Shown piece after piece: positions 8,920 to 17,896 of a DNA stretch of 64,000 nt. Location of the stretch: assembly GCA_041741535.1 (NCBI GenBank), contig JBGSJV010000004.1:1-64000 (forward strand), read 5' to 3'. Position numbers and translations under genes: made by a program. Every line of letters starts with the position of its first letter. The stretch's first letter is position 1. The notes under the pieces were generated by a model. That model was not told the DNA's origin. It ran no database searches and was given only the letters and a program-made list of their open reading frames with translations. This stretch comes from M30B19 sp041741535. GTDB lineage: Bacteria > Planctomycetota > Planctomycetia > Pirellulales > Pirellulaceae.

Positions 8920-9486
8920 TCAAGTCCTTGAAGGCGAGTCGCTCGGTTGCTGCGAGCGTCTGAACCAAGTCCGTAAACCGATCACGATTAGTGAAATACC
9001 ACCAAGGATGTATTCGAATTGGTGAGCCATCGCAACCGCAATCAGACGAGCATCATGTTCGAAGTTGGCGGGCCGTTTGTCCAGCGGGACCATGAAATAG
9101 GCGAAGGCTAAAGTTGCGACCAGGATCGTCAACATGATGATCCAGAGAATGACGCTGGCGATTCTGACCCAACGCAGAATTTGCAGCGGCCCGAGTGGTT
9201 CGGATCGGTAATGATTGATGGTCGCCAAGATGATGCCGCCGATCAAGCCAAACCACCATGAAGCCGCGACGCCCCAAACCAATGCCAGAATCCACGGATT
9301 ATCGGTTTCGACGATTCGCGGATGGTGCACGGAAAAATACGCGACCGCAACATTCGCGGTAATCAGGTCGAGTGCAATCCCCAATAAACAGGCGTATCCG
9401 ACACAACCGAGAACAACGACTCGGCTGTGTCCCAAAAGGGGTCTGACCCTTTGGAGGGCATGTAATAACTTCGGACAAAAAGGCAT
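8920..9486 (-). CDS. Membrane protein, four helices, unknown function
   Basis: 188 aa. Four hydrophobic segments: about residues 23-51 (VVVLGCVGYACLLGIALDLI), 66-88 (ILALVWGVAASWWFGLIGGI), 107-132 (IASVILWIIMLTILVATLAF) and 152-170 (QFEYILGGISLIVIGL). Not recognised. It precedes the BNR-like gene by 2 bases, so the two form an operon. Oddly, the first 25 codons lie in a perfect 23-bp inverted repeat (9428-9450 with 9495-9517); the assigned ATG lies between its arms. The native start may have been displaced by repeat insertion, and the true start could be a GTG/GTT-region codon just before VVVLGC. Confidence 0.6.
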   Translation of the reverse strand: MPFCPKLLHALQRVRPLLGHSRVVVLGCVGYACLLGIALDLITANVAVAYFSVHHPRIVETDNPWILALVWGVAASWWFGLIGGIILATINHYRSEPLGPLQILRWVRIASVILWIIMLTILVATLAFAYFMVPLDKRPANFEHDARLIAVAMAHQFEYILGGISLIVIGLRTWFRRSQQPSDSPSRT

Positions 9487-9517
9487 GACCGGAGAGGGTC
9501 AGACCCCTTTTGGGACA
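9428..9517. repeat. REP-like palindrome with perfect 23-bp arms
   Basis: Left arm 9428-9450 starts TGTCCCAAAAGGGGTCTGAC; right arm 9495-9517 is its exact reverse complement, with 44 bases between. It is followed by CAAAGCCTA, and GGGACAAAGCCTA (9512-9524) occurs twice more at 53306-53318 and 53446-53458, defining a repeat family. The left arm is inside the coding region of the membrane protein on the minus strand. Confidence 0.8.
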
Positions 9518-9524
9518 AAGCCTA

Positions 9525-9920
9525 AAAATCGGCGCCGAGGGCTGATGGGGGGTTCTGTTGAATTCATGGTGGGCAACCTCCAAGGTCATCGAGACCAAAT
9601 CTATGGAGCATACTCCGGTTGGACGGGCCGTGGTTTCACGTCTTGCGACCGTCCGTCATCCCAATCGCCGTTCGTTCAAGAAAAATGCCGGGACGACGCC
9701 AACGGCCCGATTTCGCGCTGGCATGCTCGTAGCTCCAGACATTCATGCGGCAAAATGACGCAACAGACCAGCGATTCCGTCTAGTCTTCGTTATCTTAGG
9801 ACCTCCCCTGACGGACCGTTTAAAGGAGGGGCGGGCAATTTGGCATTGGATGAAATAGGTGGTAATTTGCTGCGAACATGTTCGGAAGCGAAATCCGGTT
9901 GGCAGGATGCCGGTGGACGC
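9525..9920. other. Divergent upstream region of the oxidase operon
   Basis: About 400 bp without a supported gene. It should hold the promoter of the cytochrome oxidase operon. A loose inverted pair CCTCC (about 9803) and GGAGG (about 9825) is visible, but I see no convincing promoter. Confidence 0.3.
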
Positions 9921-11405
9921 ATGAACTTGAATTCCATGAGGTTTTTCATTGCCCTGATCGTTTTAATTGCTGGGTCGGGCTGCACGCCACCACCGCAATT
10001 TCGCGAAAATGGTCTAGAGTGGTACAAACAGGAGCGAACCGCGGGGCTGAAGGCCGGCGAGAAGTTCGCGGACCATCATCGCCACGATGTTTCGGATATT
10101 GTCAGCGATTGGTTTGGAACTCCGGATCAGCCGGCTTTGCCGTTGGTTGAAGGGGCCGAGGACCCATTGGTGCAGTTGTTTGACCCTGCCGGTCTGCAGC
10201 GCGCGGCGGGTCCCGTTGTGAGTCGCGATAAGGAAAGCAGCGCTGGGTTGTACCGACGGCACTGCGCTCATTGTCATGGAGTGACCGGGGATGGCATGGG
10301 GCCGACCGCTTCGTTTCTATCACCATATCCTCGCGATTTCCGGTTGGGGCGGTTCAAGTTCAAAAGTTCGACCACGGGCACGCCTCCCACAAAAGCCGAA
10401 CTGAAGCTGTTGCTACAGAATGGGGTGCCAGGCACTTCCATGCCTTCGTTCCGCCTTCTGAGTGACGACGAGTTGGATGCATTGGTCGACTACGTCATTT
10501 ATCTTTCGATGCGGGGGATGGTCGAACGTTTCCTGGTCGCGGCCGTTCGCGACTTGGACGACGATGAGCGATTGGTCAACTTGCCGAAGGACATGCATTT
10601 CCGAGACCTTCCGGCGAAAGCCAAGGGGGAAATTGGCACGCCCGTGACCAAGCTGATGAAACCCGAGGCGGCAGGGCCAGATACCGATACGTTAGAAGGC
10701 ACAGAAGGAAAAGAGTCCCAGCCGGAATCATCGGAGCCAGAGGACGCGAAGGAAGTGGGAGCTGGCGAGTCCGACGAAGCGGGTGATGCGAAATCAACCG
10801 ACGAAGCGGCGGGTCAACTCGCGTTTGATCCCGAGTCGGTTGAAGAGGACTTGCTGTATTTGGTAGACGAGCAACTGTTGCCAGTTGCGGAAAAGTGGTT
10901 GGGAATTTTGGACAGCGAACCTGTGGAGATCGAAGTGCCCGCTTGGGTTTCCGATCCGAAACATTCGGATTATGCAGCTCAGGTGGAAAATGGACACAAG
11001 CTGTATTTTGGGGCGGCCAATTGTGTGCAATGTCACGGGGAGACGGGGGTCGGTGATGGACAAACGAACAATTTTGATGACTGGACGAACGATTGGTTGA
11101 AAGTCGAAGGCATCGATCCAAACGACCCGAAGGCTTGGGCACCTTATGTTGATGCGGGGGCACCGCCACCACGTCCGATTATGCCACGCAACTTGCGACT
11201 TGGAGTTTACCGCGGCGGTGATCGAGATTCGGACCTGTTTTATCGAATTCGAAACGGGATTGAAGGGACTCCGATGCCGGCCAGTTTGACGTTGACCGAT
11301 GAGCAGGTTTGGGCCTTGGTCGTTTACGTCCGACAAATGCCGTTTGAGAAAATGAGTCGACCTGCGACCGCTCCCAAAGCCGAGAATCAACGATCCGTTC
11401 GTTAG
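9921..11405 (+). CDS. Di-haem c-type cytochrome lipoprotein of the oxidase operon
   Basis: 494 aa. Start at 9921 (MNLNSMRFF) places a lipobox IAGSGC at residues 16-21, so the protein is probably lipid-anchored at Cys21 on the outer face of the membrane. First haem site CAHCH at 115-119 with distal methionine likely in GTSMPSFR; second CVQCH at 368-372 with GTPMPASL. The two domains are separated by an acidic, Ser/Glu-rich linker at about 255-310. As the first gene of a cox operon it most likely delivers electrons to the CuA site of subunit II (16 bases downstream). Two cytochrome domains on one lipoprotein differ from the usual cytochrome fusion to CoxB. An upstream in-frame start at 9840 would bury the signal peptide and is rejected. 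Confidence 0.85.
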   Translation: MNLNSMRFFIALIVLIAGSGCTPPPQFRENGLEWYKQERTAGLKAGEKFADHHRHDVSDIVSDWFGTPDQPALPLVEGAEDPLVQLFDPAGLQRAAGPVVSRDKESSAGLYRRHCAHCHGVTGDGMGPTASFLSPYPRDFRLGRFKFKSSTTGTPPTKAELKLLLQNGVPGTSMPSFRLLSDDELDALVDYVIYLSMRGMVERFLVAAVRDLDDDERLVNLPKDMHFRDLPAKAKGEIGTPVTKLMKPEAAGPDTDTLEGTEGKESQPESSEPEDAKEVGAGESDEAGDAKSTDEAAGQLAFDPESVEEDLLYLVDEQLLPVAEKWLGILDSEPVEIEVPAWVSDPKHSDYAAQVENGHKLYFGAANCVQCHGETGVGDGQTNNFDDWTNDWLKVEGIDPNDPKAWAPYVDAGAPPPRPIMPRNLRLGVYRGGDRDSDLFYRIRNGIEGTPMPASLTLTDEQVWALVVYVRQMPFEKMSRPATAPKAENQRSVR

Positions 11406-11421
11406 AAAGTGCCGCAGACTA

Positions 11422-12282
11422 ATGATGCATCGATTTTGGGCGATTCTATTTTCGTTGGTTCCGGTGCTCGGAATCGGTCTGTATGTATTGGCCGTGGTGG
11501 GAAAAGGTTCGATCGGCGGTTTCTCTCTGGCCGGACTGTGGTTGCCGGAAAATGCCAATCCTTACGCGACGACCATCGACCATCTGTTTGATTTGGTTCA
11601 TATCATTTGCGGTGTGGTGCTGGGGATCACGACATCGGTATTGGCGTATGTGATTTGGCGGTATGCGGATCACTCCGGTCGCAAGAATGAAGCCGCCCAA
11701 TACGTGACCCATAACGCGTTGTTGGAGTGGATTTGGACCGTGATTCCCGCCGCGATTCTCGTGTTCTTAGGCTTTTATCAACTGCAAGTCTGGGCCGACA
11801 ACAAAATGAACCGTCCGCTGGAGATCGTGGATGGTCAATCGCAAGCCGTCGAACCGATGGCCTTGGTCGTGGGCAAACAATTTGGGTGGGACGTGTATTA
11901 CCCTGGGCCAGACGGGCGCTTGGGAACCGCCGACGATCAACGCATCGAAAATGATTTGACGGTGCCGGTAGGACAACCGGTTGTGTTGCGAGTCGAGGCT
12001 CAGGATGTTCTGCACAGTTTTGCGATTCCGGGTTTGCGAGTCAAACAAGACGTGGTTCCTGGGATGACGCAATTGGTTTGGTTTCAAGTTGATAAGCCGG
12101 GCACTTACGAAATCCTTTGTATGGAATTGTGTGGTTGGGGTCACTACAAGATGCGGGCTCGGATGAAGGCCGTTGCACCGTCTGCACCGGTGGTCGCACA
12201 GACTGCACCTGCGGACTCGGCGATCATCGAGCCAGGCGCCAGCACTACCACTCCCGTCGTAGTCGAAGAGGTCCAAGATTGA
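11422..12282 (+). CDS. coxB: Cytochrome c oxidase subunit II
   Basis: 286 aa. Receives electrons from cytochrome c through the binuclear CuA centre and passes them to subunit I. Two membrane helices precede the cupredoxin domain: about 53-78 (DLVHIICGVVLGITTSVLAY) and 95-116 (WIWTVIPAAILVFLGFYQL), plus an N-terminal hydrophobic stretch (FWAILFSLVPVLGIGLYVLA). The CuA ligands are all present: His in DVLHSFAIP, then C-M-E-L-C-G-W-G-H-Y-K-M. An Asp-rich loop (YPGPDGRLGTADDQ) with a calcium-like pattern is unusual. No fused cytochrome c domain; a separate cytochrome gene lies just upstream. Its stop overlaps the coxA TTG start. Confidence 0.95.
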   Translation: MMHRFWAILFSLVPVLGIGLYVLAVVGKGSIGGFSLAGLWLPENANPYATTIDHLFDLVHIICGVVLGITTSVLAYVIWRYADHSGRKNEAAQYVTHNALLEWIWTVIPAAILVFLGFYQLQVWADNKMNRPLEIVDGQSQAVEPMALVVGKQFGWDVYYPGPDGRLGTADDQRIENDLTVPVGQPVVLRVEAQDVLHSFAIPGLRVKQDVVPGMTQLVWFQVDKPGTYEILCMELCGWGHYKMRARMKAVAPSAPVVAQTAPADSAIIEPGASTTTPVVVEEVQD

Positions 12283-14009
12283 GTTTCCTAACAAAGTACG
12301 TATTCAGCTCGGACCATAAAGTCATCGGAATTCAGTTTCTGATTTCGTCGTTGATTTGGTTTTTGGTCGGCGGCTTGATGGCAGCGGCGATGCGTTGGCA
12401 ATTGGCTTGGCCGTGGAGCGATATGCCGATCTTGGGGTCTTGGCTTTTCGAGTCGGAAGGTGGTCAGATCTCGCCCGAATATTACACGATGCTGTTGACC
12501 ATGCACGGCACGGTCATGGTTTTCTTTGTGGTGATTCCAATTCTGGCTGGAGCGTTTGGCAATTTTCTTATCCCGCTGATGATTGGCGCGGATGACATGG
12601 CATTTCCGAAGCTCAACATGTTGAGCTATTGGTTCATGTGGCCGGCGTTTATTTGCCTGTTGTTGTCGTTTGCGGCACCCGGGTTTGGCCCGGCCGCTGG
12701 ATGGACATCTTATCCTCCGTTGGCAGTGTTTGAGAAAGCGGCTCCGGGGAGTGGCTTGGCGCAGACGTTGTGGTTGACCGGCCTAACCTTTGTGGGTATC
12801 TCGTCGATGATGGGGTCGATCAATTACATCACGACCATCGTGCAAATGCGGGCGCCGGGGATGACCTTTTTTCGCTTGCCGATGACGATTTGGGCCATGT
12901 TGATCACGGCGATATTGCAGGCATTTGCGTTGCCGGTTCTAACGGCTGCGGTTCTGATGCAAATTGCCGATCGTTTGTTGGGCACGTGCTTCTTCATTCC
13001 CGAGGGAGCCTTGGTGGGCGATTCGTTAGTCCAAGGCGGCGGTGGACAAGCGCTGCTGTGGCAGCACCTGTTTTGGTTTTACTCGCATCCGGCGGTGTAC
13101 ATCATGTTATTGCCAGCCATGGGTATGGCCAGCGACATTCTGAGCTCGATGGCTCGGAAGCCACTGTTTGGTTACCGTCCGATGGTGTATTCGATGGTTT
13201 CGATTGGCGGTTTGGGGTTCATCGTCTGGGGACATCACATGTTTGTCTCTGGGATGCAACCGCTGGTCGGCGCGGCGTTCATGTTGACGACGATCCTGAT
13301 CGCGCTTCCGTCCGGAATCAAGACCTTCAACTGGCTGGCGACACTTTGGGGTGGACGGCTTCAACTGACGACCGGAATGTTGTTTTGCTTGGGCTTCATT
13401 GCCATGTTCGTGATTGGTGGCTTGTCCGGAGTCTTGATGGCGGTGGCTCCCGTCACGATTTTTATTCACGACACGTACTACATCGTGGCTCACTTTCATT
13501 ACGTCTTGTTCGGCGGTACGAGCTTGATAGTGATTGGCTCGATTTATCATTGGTACCCGAAAATGTTTGGGCGGATGATGAGCGAGACCTTGGGTAAGAT
13601 CCACTTTTTCACAACCTTTGTGTTGATCAATTGTGTGTTTTTCCCGATGCACTTTTTGGGTGCTCAAGGTTTACCAAGGCGCTATGCCGACTTCACGCAC
13701 ACCGACAGTTTTGCGCATTTGCAGCCAGTCAACGAATTCATTACTTATAGCGCGTTTGCTTTGGTGGCCGTCCAAGTCGTGTTTATCTTGAACTTTTTCG
13801 GCAGCATGCTGTTTGGTCGGAAAGCGGGCAACAATCCTTGGAACGCCAATTCGTTGGAGTGGGTTGCTGCTTCTCCTCCGCCGCATGGCAACTTTACATC
13901 CCCATTGGTCGTTTACCGTGGCCCGTATGAATATAGTGTTCCGGGTCGAACGAGCGATTATTGGATGCAGACAGATCCGGAGGAAGCCGATGGCCAAGCC
14001 TCCCATTGA
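12279..14009 (+). CDS. coxA: Cytochrome c oxidase subunit I (A2-type)
   Basis: 576 aa from a TTG start at 12279 that overlaps the coxB stop (TTGA); GAAGAGGT 7-8 bases upstream decides it. Catalytic haem-copper subunit with about 12 helices. Metal ligands: haem a His in MHGTVMVFF, CuB His in HLFWFYSHPAVY with the Tyr cross-link partner, the CuB pair in WGHHMFVSG, and haem a3/a ligands in HDTYYIVAHFHYVLFGG. The YSHP motif replaces the GHPE glutamate motif, which marks A2-family oxidases in which Tyr-Ser take over the D-channel end. Part of a seven-gene operon carrying all assembly enzymes for haem A. Confidence 0.95.
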   Translation: MSFLTKYVFSSDHKVIGIQFLISSLIWFLVGGLMAAAMRWQLAWPWSDMPILGSWLFESEGGQISPEYYTMLLTMHGTVMVFFVVIPILAGAFGNFLIPLMIGADDMAFPKLNMLSYWFMWPAFICLLLSFAAPGFGPAAGWTSYPPLAVFEKAAPGSGLAQTLWLTGLTFVGISSMMGSINYITTIVQMRAPGMTFFRLPMTIWAMLITAILQAFALPVLTAAVLMQIADRLLGTCFFIPEGALVGDSLVQGGGGQALLWQHLFWFYSHPAVYIMLLPAMGMASDILSSMARKPLFGYRPMVYSMVSIGGLGFIVWGHHMFVSGMQPLVGAAFMLTTILIALPSGIKTFNWLATLWGGRLQLTTGMLFCLGFIAMFVIGGLSGVLMAVAPVTIFIHDTYYIVAHFHYVLFGGTSLIVIGSIYHWYPKMFGRMMSETLGKIHFFTTFVLINCVFFPMHFLGAQGLPRRYADFTHTDSFAHLQPVNEFITYSAFALVAVQVVFILNFFGSMLFGRKAGNNPWNANSLEWVAASPPPHGNFTSPLVVYRGPYEYSVPGRTSDYWMQTDPEEADGQASH

Positions 14010-15186
14010 GACATGTGTGAAGCCCAACGACGACTCTTCATCGGTCGGCAGAGAATCGCAATTCTTGAATCGCTTGGTTTGGCTGACCGCGGCCACGGTA
14101 TTCCCATTGATTTGGGCTGGTGGGTTGGTAACGACGACCAAAGCTGGGATGGCGGTCCCTGATTGGCCGGGTACCTACGGCTACAACATGTTCTTGTATC
14201 CTTGGACCACTTGGTTTTTTGGGCCCTGGGATTTGTTTATCGAACACGGACATCGGTTACTGGGTTCGTTGGCGGGAATTTGGTGTCTGTTGCTAGTCGG
14301 AGCGACTTGGGTACGGCCGACGCCGAAAAGTGTGCGAGTCTTGGCCTTGGGTGGTCTGGCGTTGGTCGTCTTGCAAGGCATCATGGGCGGAGTTCGGGTT
14401 CTCAATGTCGATCGAGAGATTGCCCGGATTCATGGGTGTCTGGGGCCCGCTTTTTTTGCTTACTTATTGGGACTGTCGGTGGTTACGAGTCGTTGGTGGA
14501 AAGCCGTGGCGATTCCAACGTTCTGGACCAATGGTTCGGGCCTGACAGGTGGCGAGACAGCGGGATTTCATTCTCAAGCGGAAATCGTTCGAGCGGGGCG
14601 ACTGGTGTTGGCCCGATTGAAAGCCCAGCGGTTTCTAACGATGGTTGTTTTGGGTTTGGCTTACGGTCAATTGGTGCTGGGGGCCAGTATGCGGCATATC
14701 TCCGAATCGGCGGAGCCGTCCTACTTTCGAGCGATCGTATGGTTTCACGTAACCGGCGCGATTTGCACAGCGGGTGCGGCCATCGCGTTGTGGGTGGCGG
14801 CTCGATGTCCCACGCCAGGTTTGTCCATGCCACGTTGGATCTTGGTCGGACTCGTTGGATTGCAAATTTGCCTGGGACTTGGAACCTGGGTTATGAAGTA
14901 CAACTTCCCGGATTGGTTTGCCGGTTACTCGTTCGCTCAAGCCCATCGCATTGTGAGTGACGATTTTTTTCAAGTCCAAATCGTTACAGCTCATGTTGCG
15001 GTGGGAAGTTTGATTTTAGGAGTTGCCGCGTTGCTCCTGACTCGGCTATGGCGGGCTGAATTTTGTCTGCAATCGATCGTCTCAAAGTTTCCGCTCGAAG
15101 TCCAAAGAGAAACGTCGAGCGATCGATCAACGGTCCAGGTCTCGCCTGGAATTGCCGTGGGAAGCGAGAAGCTGACTCCATGTTAG
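13990..15186 (+). CDS. ctaA: Haem A synthase, COX15/CtaA family
   Basis: 398 aa. Oxidises the C8 methyl of haem O to a formyl group, giving haem A for subunit I. The ATG at 13990 has GGAGGA 5 bases upstream and lies inside the end of coxA (20-base overlap). Eight hydrophobic segments; the four conserved haem-ligand histidines lie in IEHGHRLLG, ARIHGCLGP, VWFHVTGAI and TAHVAVGS. N-terminal motif AGMAVPDWPGTYG, with PDWP typical of this family. A longer than usual loop (about 175-215, NGSGLTGGETAGFHSQ) lies between the two halves, probably planctomycete-specific. Followed by ctaB with overlapping ends. Confidence 0.9.
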   Translation: MAKPPIETCVKPNDDSSSVGRESQFLNRLVWLTAATVFPLIWAGGLVTTTKAGMAVPDWPGTYGYNMFLYPWTTWFFGPWDLFIEHGHRLLGSLAGIWCLLLVGATWVRPTPKSVRVLALGGLALVVLQGIMGGVRVLNVDREIARIHGCLGPAFFAYLLGLSVVTSRWWKAVAIPTFWTNGSGLTGGETAGFHSQAEIVRAGRLVLARLKAQRFLTMVVLGLAYGQLVLGASMRHISESAEPSYFRAIVWFHVTGAICTAGAAIALWVAARCPTPGLSMPRWILVGLVGLQICLGLGTWVMKYNFPDWFAGYSFAQAHRIVSDDFFQVQIVTAHVAVGSLILGVAALLLTRLWRAEFCLQSIVSKFPLEVQRETSSDRSTVQVSPGIAVGSEKLTPC

Positions 15187-16082
15187 AAAATCAGGCATTG
15201 TCAATGAATGAGAACGGATCGTCGTTGGTTCGTCGCGGCCGTTTGAATAGTTATCTGCAAATCGCCAAACCACGAATCAGTTCGATGGTTCTTTTTACGG
15301 TTTGGGCGGGAAGTGTGGCCAGTGGTTGGGCTAGTGAACACAGTGCTTGGCTTCATGCCATGATCGGGACCTTGTTGGTCGCCGCGAGTGGCAGTGCGGT
15401 GAATCAGTATTTGGAGCGATACACCGATTACTTCATGAAACGAACTGCTCAACGACCATTGCCGGGCGGTTCATTATCGTCTCCGGAAGTGGCGGCGTTT
15501 GCGGCGATTACGTTGGGCATGGGAGTCGCTTACCTGTTGGCGACGGTTCACCCGGTGGCCACTGGTATTTGTGTGGCCACGTGGGTCTTGTACGCAATTG
15601 TTTATACACTGTCCAAACCGCTGACGGTTTGGAACACGTTTATCGGCGCGTTTCCTGGGGCCATGCCCGTGTTGGTTGGGGCGGCGGCGTTTGATGGCGA
15701 GATCCAACCGTTGTCGTGGGTGTTGTTCTTGATTCTGTTTTGGTGGCAGTTTCCACATTTTATGGCAATCGCGTGGAAATACCGACAGGATTATCGAGAA
15801 GGCGGACTGAAGATGATCACGGTTACGGACCCATCGGGACGAGCCGCAGGCTTGGTTGCGGTGGGTGTGTCGGTGGTGCTATTGTTGACTTCGTTGTTGG
15901 CCGTCGTTTGGTTGTCGAACCCCATTCTTTACTCGCTCGCGTCATTGATCCTGGGCGGCGTTTACGTGTGGTACTCTTGGAAGTTCTTGCAAGAGCGGGC
16001 CGACCGGACCGCGCGGCCGCTCCTATTGTCATCTTTAGTTTACCTTCCATTGCAGATGGTCGTCCTTTTATGTTGTATCTAA
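15180..16082 (+). CDS. ctaB: Protohaem IX farnesyltransferase (haem O synthase)
   Basis: 300 aa, UbiA family, makes haem O from haem B and farnesyl diphosphate ahead of CtaA. The start at 15180 overlaps the ctaA stop; ATG 15204 is an alternative. First prenyl-diphosphate/Mg motif NQYLERYTDYFMKRTAQRPL (the first Asp is Glu, as in mitochondrial COX10); second motif in WKYRQDYREGGLKMI. Seven to nine membrane helices. Standard length. Its position between ctaA and coxC fits co-expression with the oxidase subunits. Confidence 0.92.
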   Translation: MLENQALSMNENGSSLVRRGRLNSYLQIAKPRISSMVLFTVWAGSVASGWASEHSAWLHAMIGTLLVAASGSAVNQYLERYTDYFMKRTAQRPLPGGSLSSPEVAAFAAITLGMGVAYLLATVHPVATGICVATWVLYAIVYTLSKPLTVWNTFIGAFPGAMPVLVGAAAFDGEIQPLSWVLFLILFWWQFPHFMAIAWKYRQDYREGGLKMITVTDPSGRAAGLVAVGVSVVLLLTSLLAVVWLSNPILYSLASLILGGVYVWYSWKFLQERADRTARPLLLSSLVYLPLQMVVLLCCI

Positions 16083-16130
16083 CTCACGGTACTCGGTGAC
16101 TCGGAAACAGATCGGAAAGAGCCAATTCGT

Positions 16131-17492
16131 ATGACCTCAAAAGCGAATCACGACCGAACGTCACCTCTGGAGCATGGGGCATCTCATACTACGAATGGCG
16201 ATCCAACATTGGATCGCGGAGCGAACCACGACCATTCCGATCAGGGTCATGGAAGTGTCTTGTCCTATCATCCTGGCCTACCCATCAGCCGGGGTAAATT
16301 GGCGCTGTGGTTGATTCTGTCGACGGAGATCATGTTCTTTGCAGCGTTGGTTGGTTCCTACATTGTGCTCCGATTCGGTGTGCCGGAGGGGACTTGGCCG
16401 ACGCCTGAAGTCGTACACCTGCTGGAGTGGGTTGGTGCGGTGAACACGTGCGTGTTGCTCCTCTCAAGTGTAACCGTCGTGTTTGCGTTCGAGGCGGCGA
16501 AACAAAATCGAACGCAGTCGGCTCGGAAGTGGCTGGGGTTAACCGTGTTGCTTGGGTTTGGCTTCTTGGGAATCAAGGCTTGGGAGTATTCCGGAAAAAT
16601 CGCCCATGGGATCTATCCGCAGCGGCCGCGGAGCCTGATGTACGAACGGGCCGATTTGAATTACTTGTCGGCTGTCAAGCAACGGTTCGCGGAGTTGGTG
16701 AGTTCGCAAGACAAGGCTACCTCGGCGACACAAGAAAGCAAAGTCGCACGTCTTGGTACAGCAACGATGCCGGCGGCCGACCATCAGAATACCGCCATGG
16801 GGGTGAACTTGGTCAACTTTGACGACCACGCCTCGGATTCTGATCGACTGTTGTTTCTGCGCGAGGCCACGGTTGGCTGGACGGAAAGACGCGTCGGCCG
16901 GGTTCGCAATCCATTTGTTCAACAAGAGATGTTGGACGTGTTGGCGTTTATGATTTACCCCGCGGCAGCCCAATGGTCGCATATTGAAGGATGTTTGAAA
17001 CGGGAATCGCAACGAGTGCAACAGGAACTAGAGGAGATGACGGCGCAGAAGGTCGAACTGCAAGGCAAGATCTCCGCGTTGGTTCCGTCCGATCCTACTT
17101 CGGAAGCGGCCACGGATCCCGCCAAGGCGGCCGAAAAGACGGTTTTAGAAAATGAATTGGGAGCGGTGGACTTGCAACTTGGCCAGTGGAAGAATCGAAG
17201 TCAATTGTTGTCGGAAGTTCAGTCGTCGGGTTCGGCCTGGGTAGGGTTGAATGATCGGTATCATTGGGGCTTGCCGATGGTTTTGCCAAACGGCAACACA
17301 TGGGCCAGCACCTACTTCTTGCTGACGGGTTTGCATGCGATTCACGTGCTGGCGGGGTTGATCGCCTTCTTGTTATTATTGACCCGGACCTTGGGACCGG
17401 CGGCCGCGCCTTGGATCGAAAATTTGGCGTTGTATTGGCACTTTGTCGACATTGTGTGGATCTTCTTGTTTCCGTTGTTGTATTTGTTTTGA
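16131..17492 (+). CDS. coxC: Cytochrome c oxidase subunit III with soluble insertion
   Basis: 453 aa, about twice the normal subunit III. The N-terminus is His-rich and soluble (residues 1-45). Membrane part one: KLALWLILSTEIMFFAALVG, a second helix near 100-122 and a third near 136-155. Membrane part two: after residue 395, LLTGLHAIHVLAGLIAFLLLL and the end NLALYWHFVDIVWIFLFPLLY, the conserved subunit III tail. Between them lies an insertion of about 220 residues with a coiled coil (KRESQRVQQELEEMTAQKVE) and many charged residues, not part of the bacterial family. It would face the periplasm or cytoplasm and could bind a partner. All parts are in one frame, so it is not a sequencing error. 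Confidence 0.9.
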   Translation: MTSKANHDRTSPLEHGASHTTNGDPTLDRGANHDHSDQGHGSVLSYHPGLPISRGKLALWLILSTEIMFFAALVGSYIVLRFGVPEGTWPTPEVVHLLEWVGAVNTCVLLLSSVTVVFAFEAAKQNRTQSARKWLGLTVLLGFGFLGIKAWEYSGKIAHGIYPQRPRSLMYERADLNYLSAVKQRFAELVSSQDKATSATQESKVARLGTATMPAADHQNTAMGVNLVNFDDHASDSDRLLFLREATVGWTERRVGRVRNPFVQQEMLDVLAFMIYPAAAQWSHIEGCLKRESQRVQQELEEMTAQKVELQGKISALVPSDPTSEAATDPAKAAEKTVLENELGAVDLQLGQWKNRSQLLSEVQSSGSAWVGLNDRYHWGLPMVLPNGNTWASTYFLLTGLHAIHVLAGLIAFLLLLTRTLGPAAAPWIENLALYWHFVDIVWIFLFPLLYLF

Positions 17493-17507
17493 AAGCGAGT
17501 TCCTACA

Positions 17508-17867
17508 ATGTCGGATCATGAGCACGTGAATCGAGTGCCTTTGTTTTTTGGTGTGTTTGTGGTCTTGGTCGGCTTGACCTTGGCCTCATTTTGGGTTGGC
17601 AATGCAGAGGGGCTGTTTGCCTTACCGCAGACCAAGTGGCAAGTCATGATTGGCATCAGCGCGGCCAAGGCGGCGTTGGTTGTGTTGTTCTTCATGCACT
17701 TTTGGTGGGAGCGTTCCTGGAAATACTTGTTGACCATTCCCACCATGTTGATGGCGATTGTTTTGGTGGTGGCCTTGATTCCTGACATCATGCATCGTCG
17801 CGAGACCTACAACGAAACGCGGCTAAATCACGCCGCTTCCGAGGATGCGTACGGAGCGGGAAAGTAG
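17508..17867 (+). CDS. Cytochrome c oxidase subunit IV-type protein
   Basis: 119 aa, begins 15 bases after coxC. Three hydrophobic helices: about 12-30 (FFGVFVVLVGLTLASFWVG), 45-66 (VMIGISAAKAALVVLFFMHF) and 74-92 (YLLTIPTMLMAIVLVVALI). The FFMHFWWE motif in helix two is the hallmark of prokaryotic COX4/CtaF proteins, which stabilise the binding of CuB in subunit I. Last gene of the operon; the next gene is convergent, 29 bases away. Confidence 0.85.
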   Translation: MSDHEHVNRVPLFFGVFVVLVGLTLASFWVGNAEGLFALPQTKWQVMIGISAAKAALVVLFFMHFWWERSWKYLLTIPTMLMAIVLVVALIPDIMHRRETYNETRLNHAASEDAYGAGK

Positions 17868-17896
17868 CGGGATAGGATCGCGGCCGCCGGACATTG

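Noticed and set aside
12770..13667. Long frames (275 aa plus, 186 aa minus) inside coxA
   Set aside because: They are other-frame shadows of the conserved subunit I sequence.
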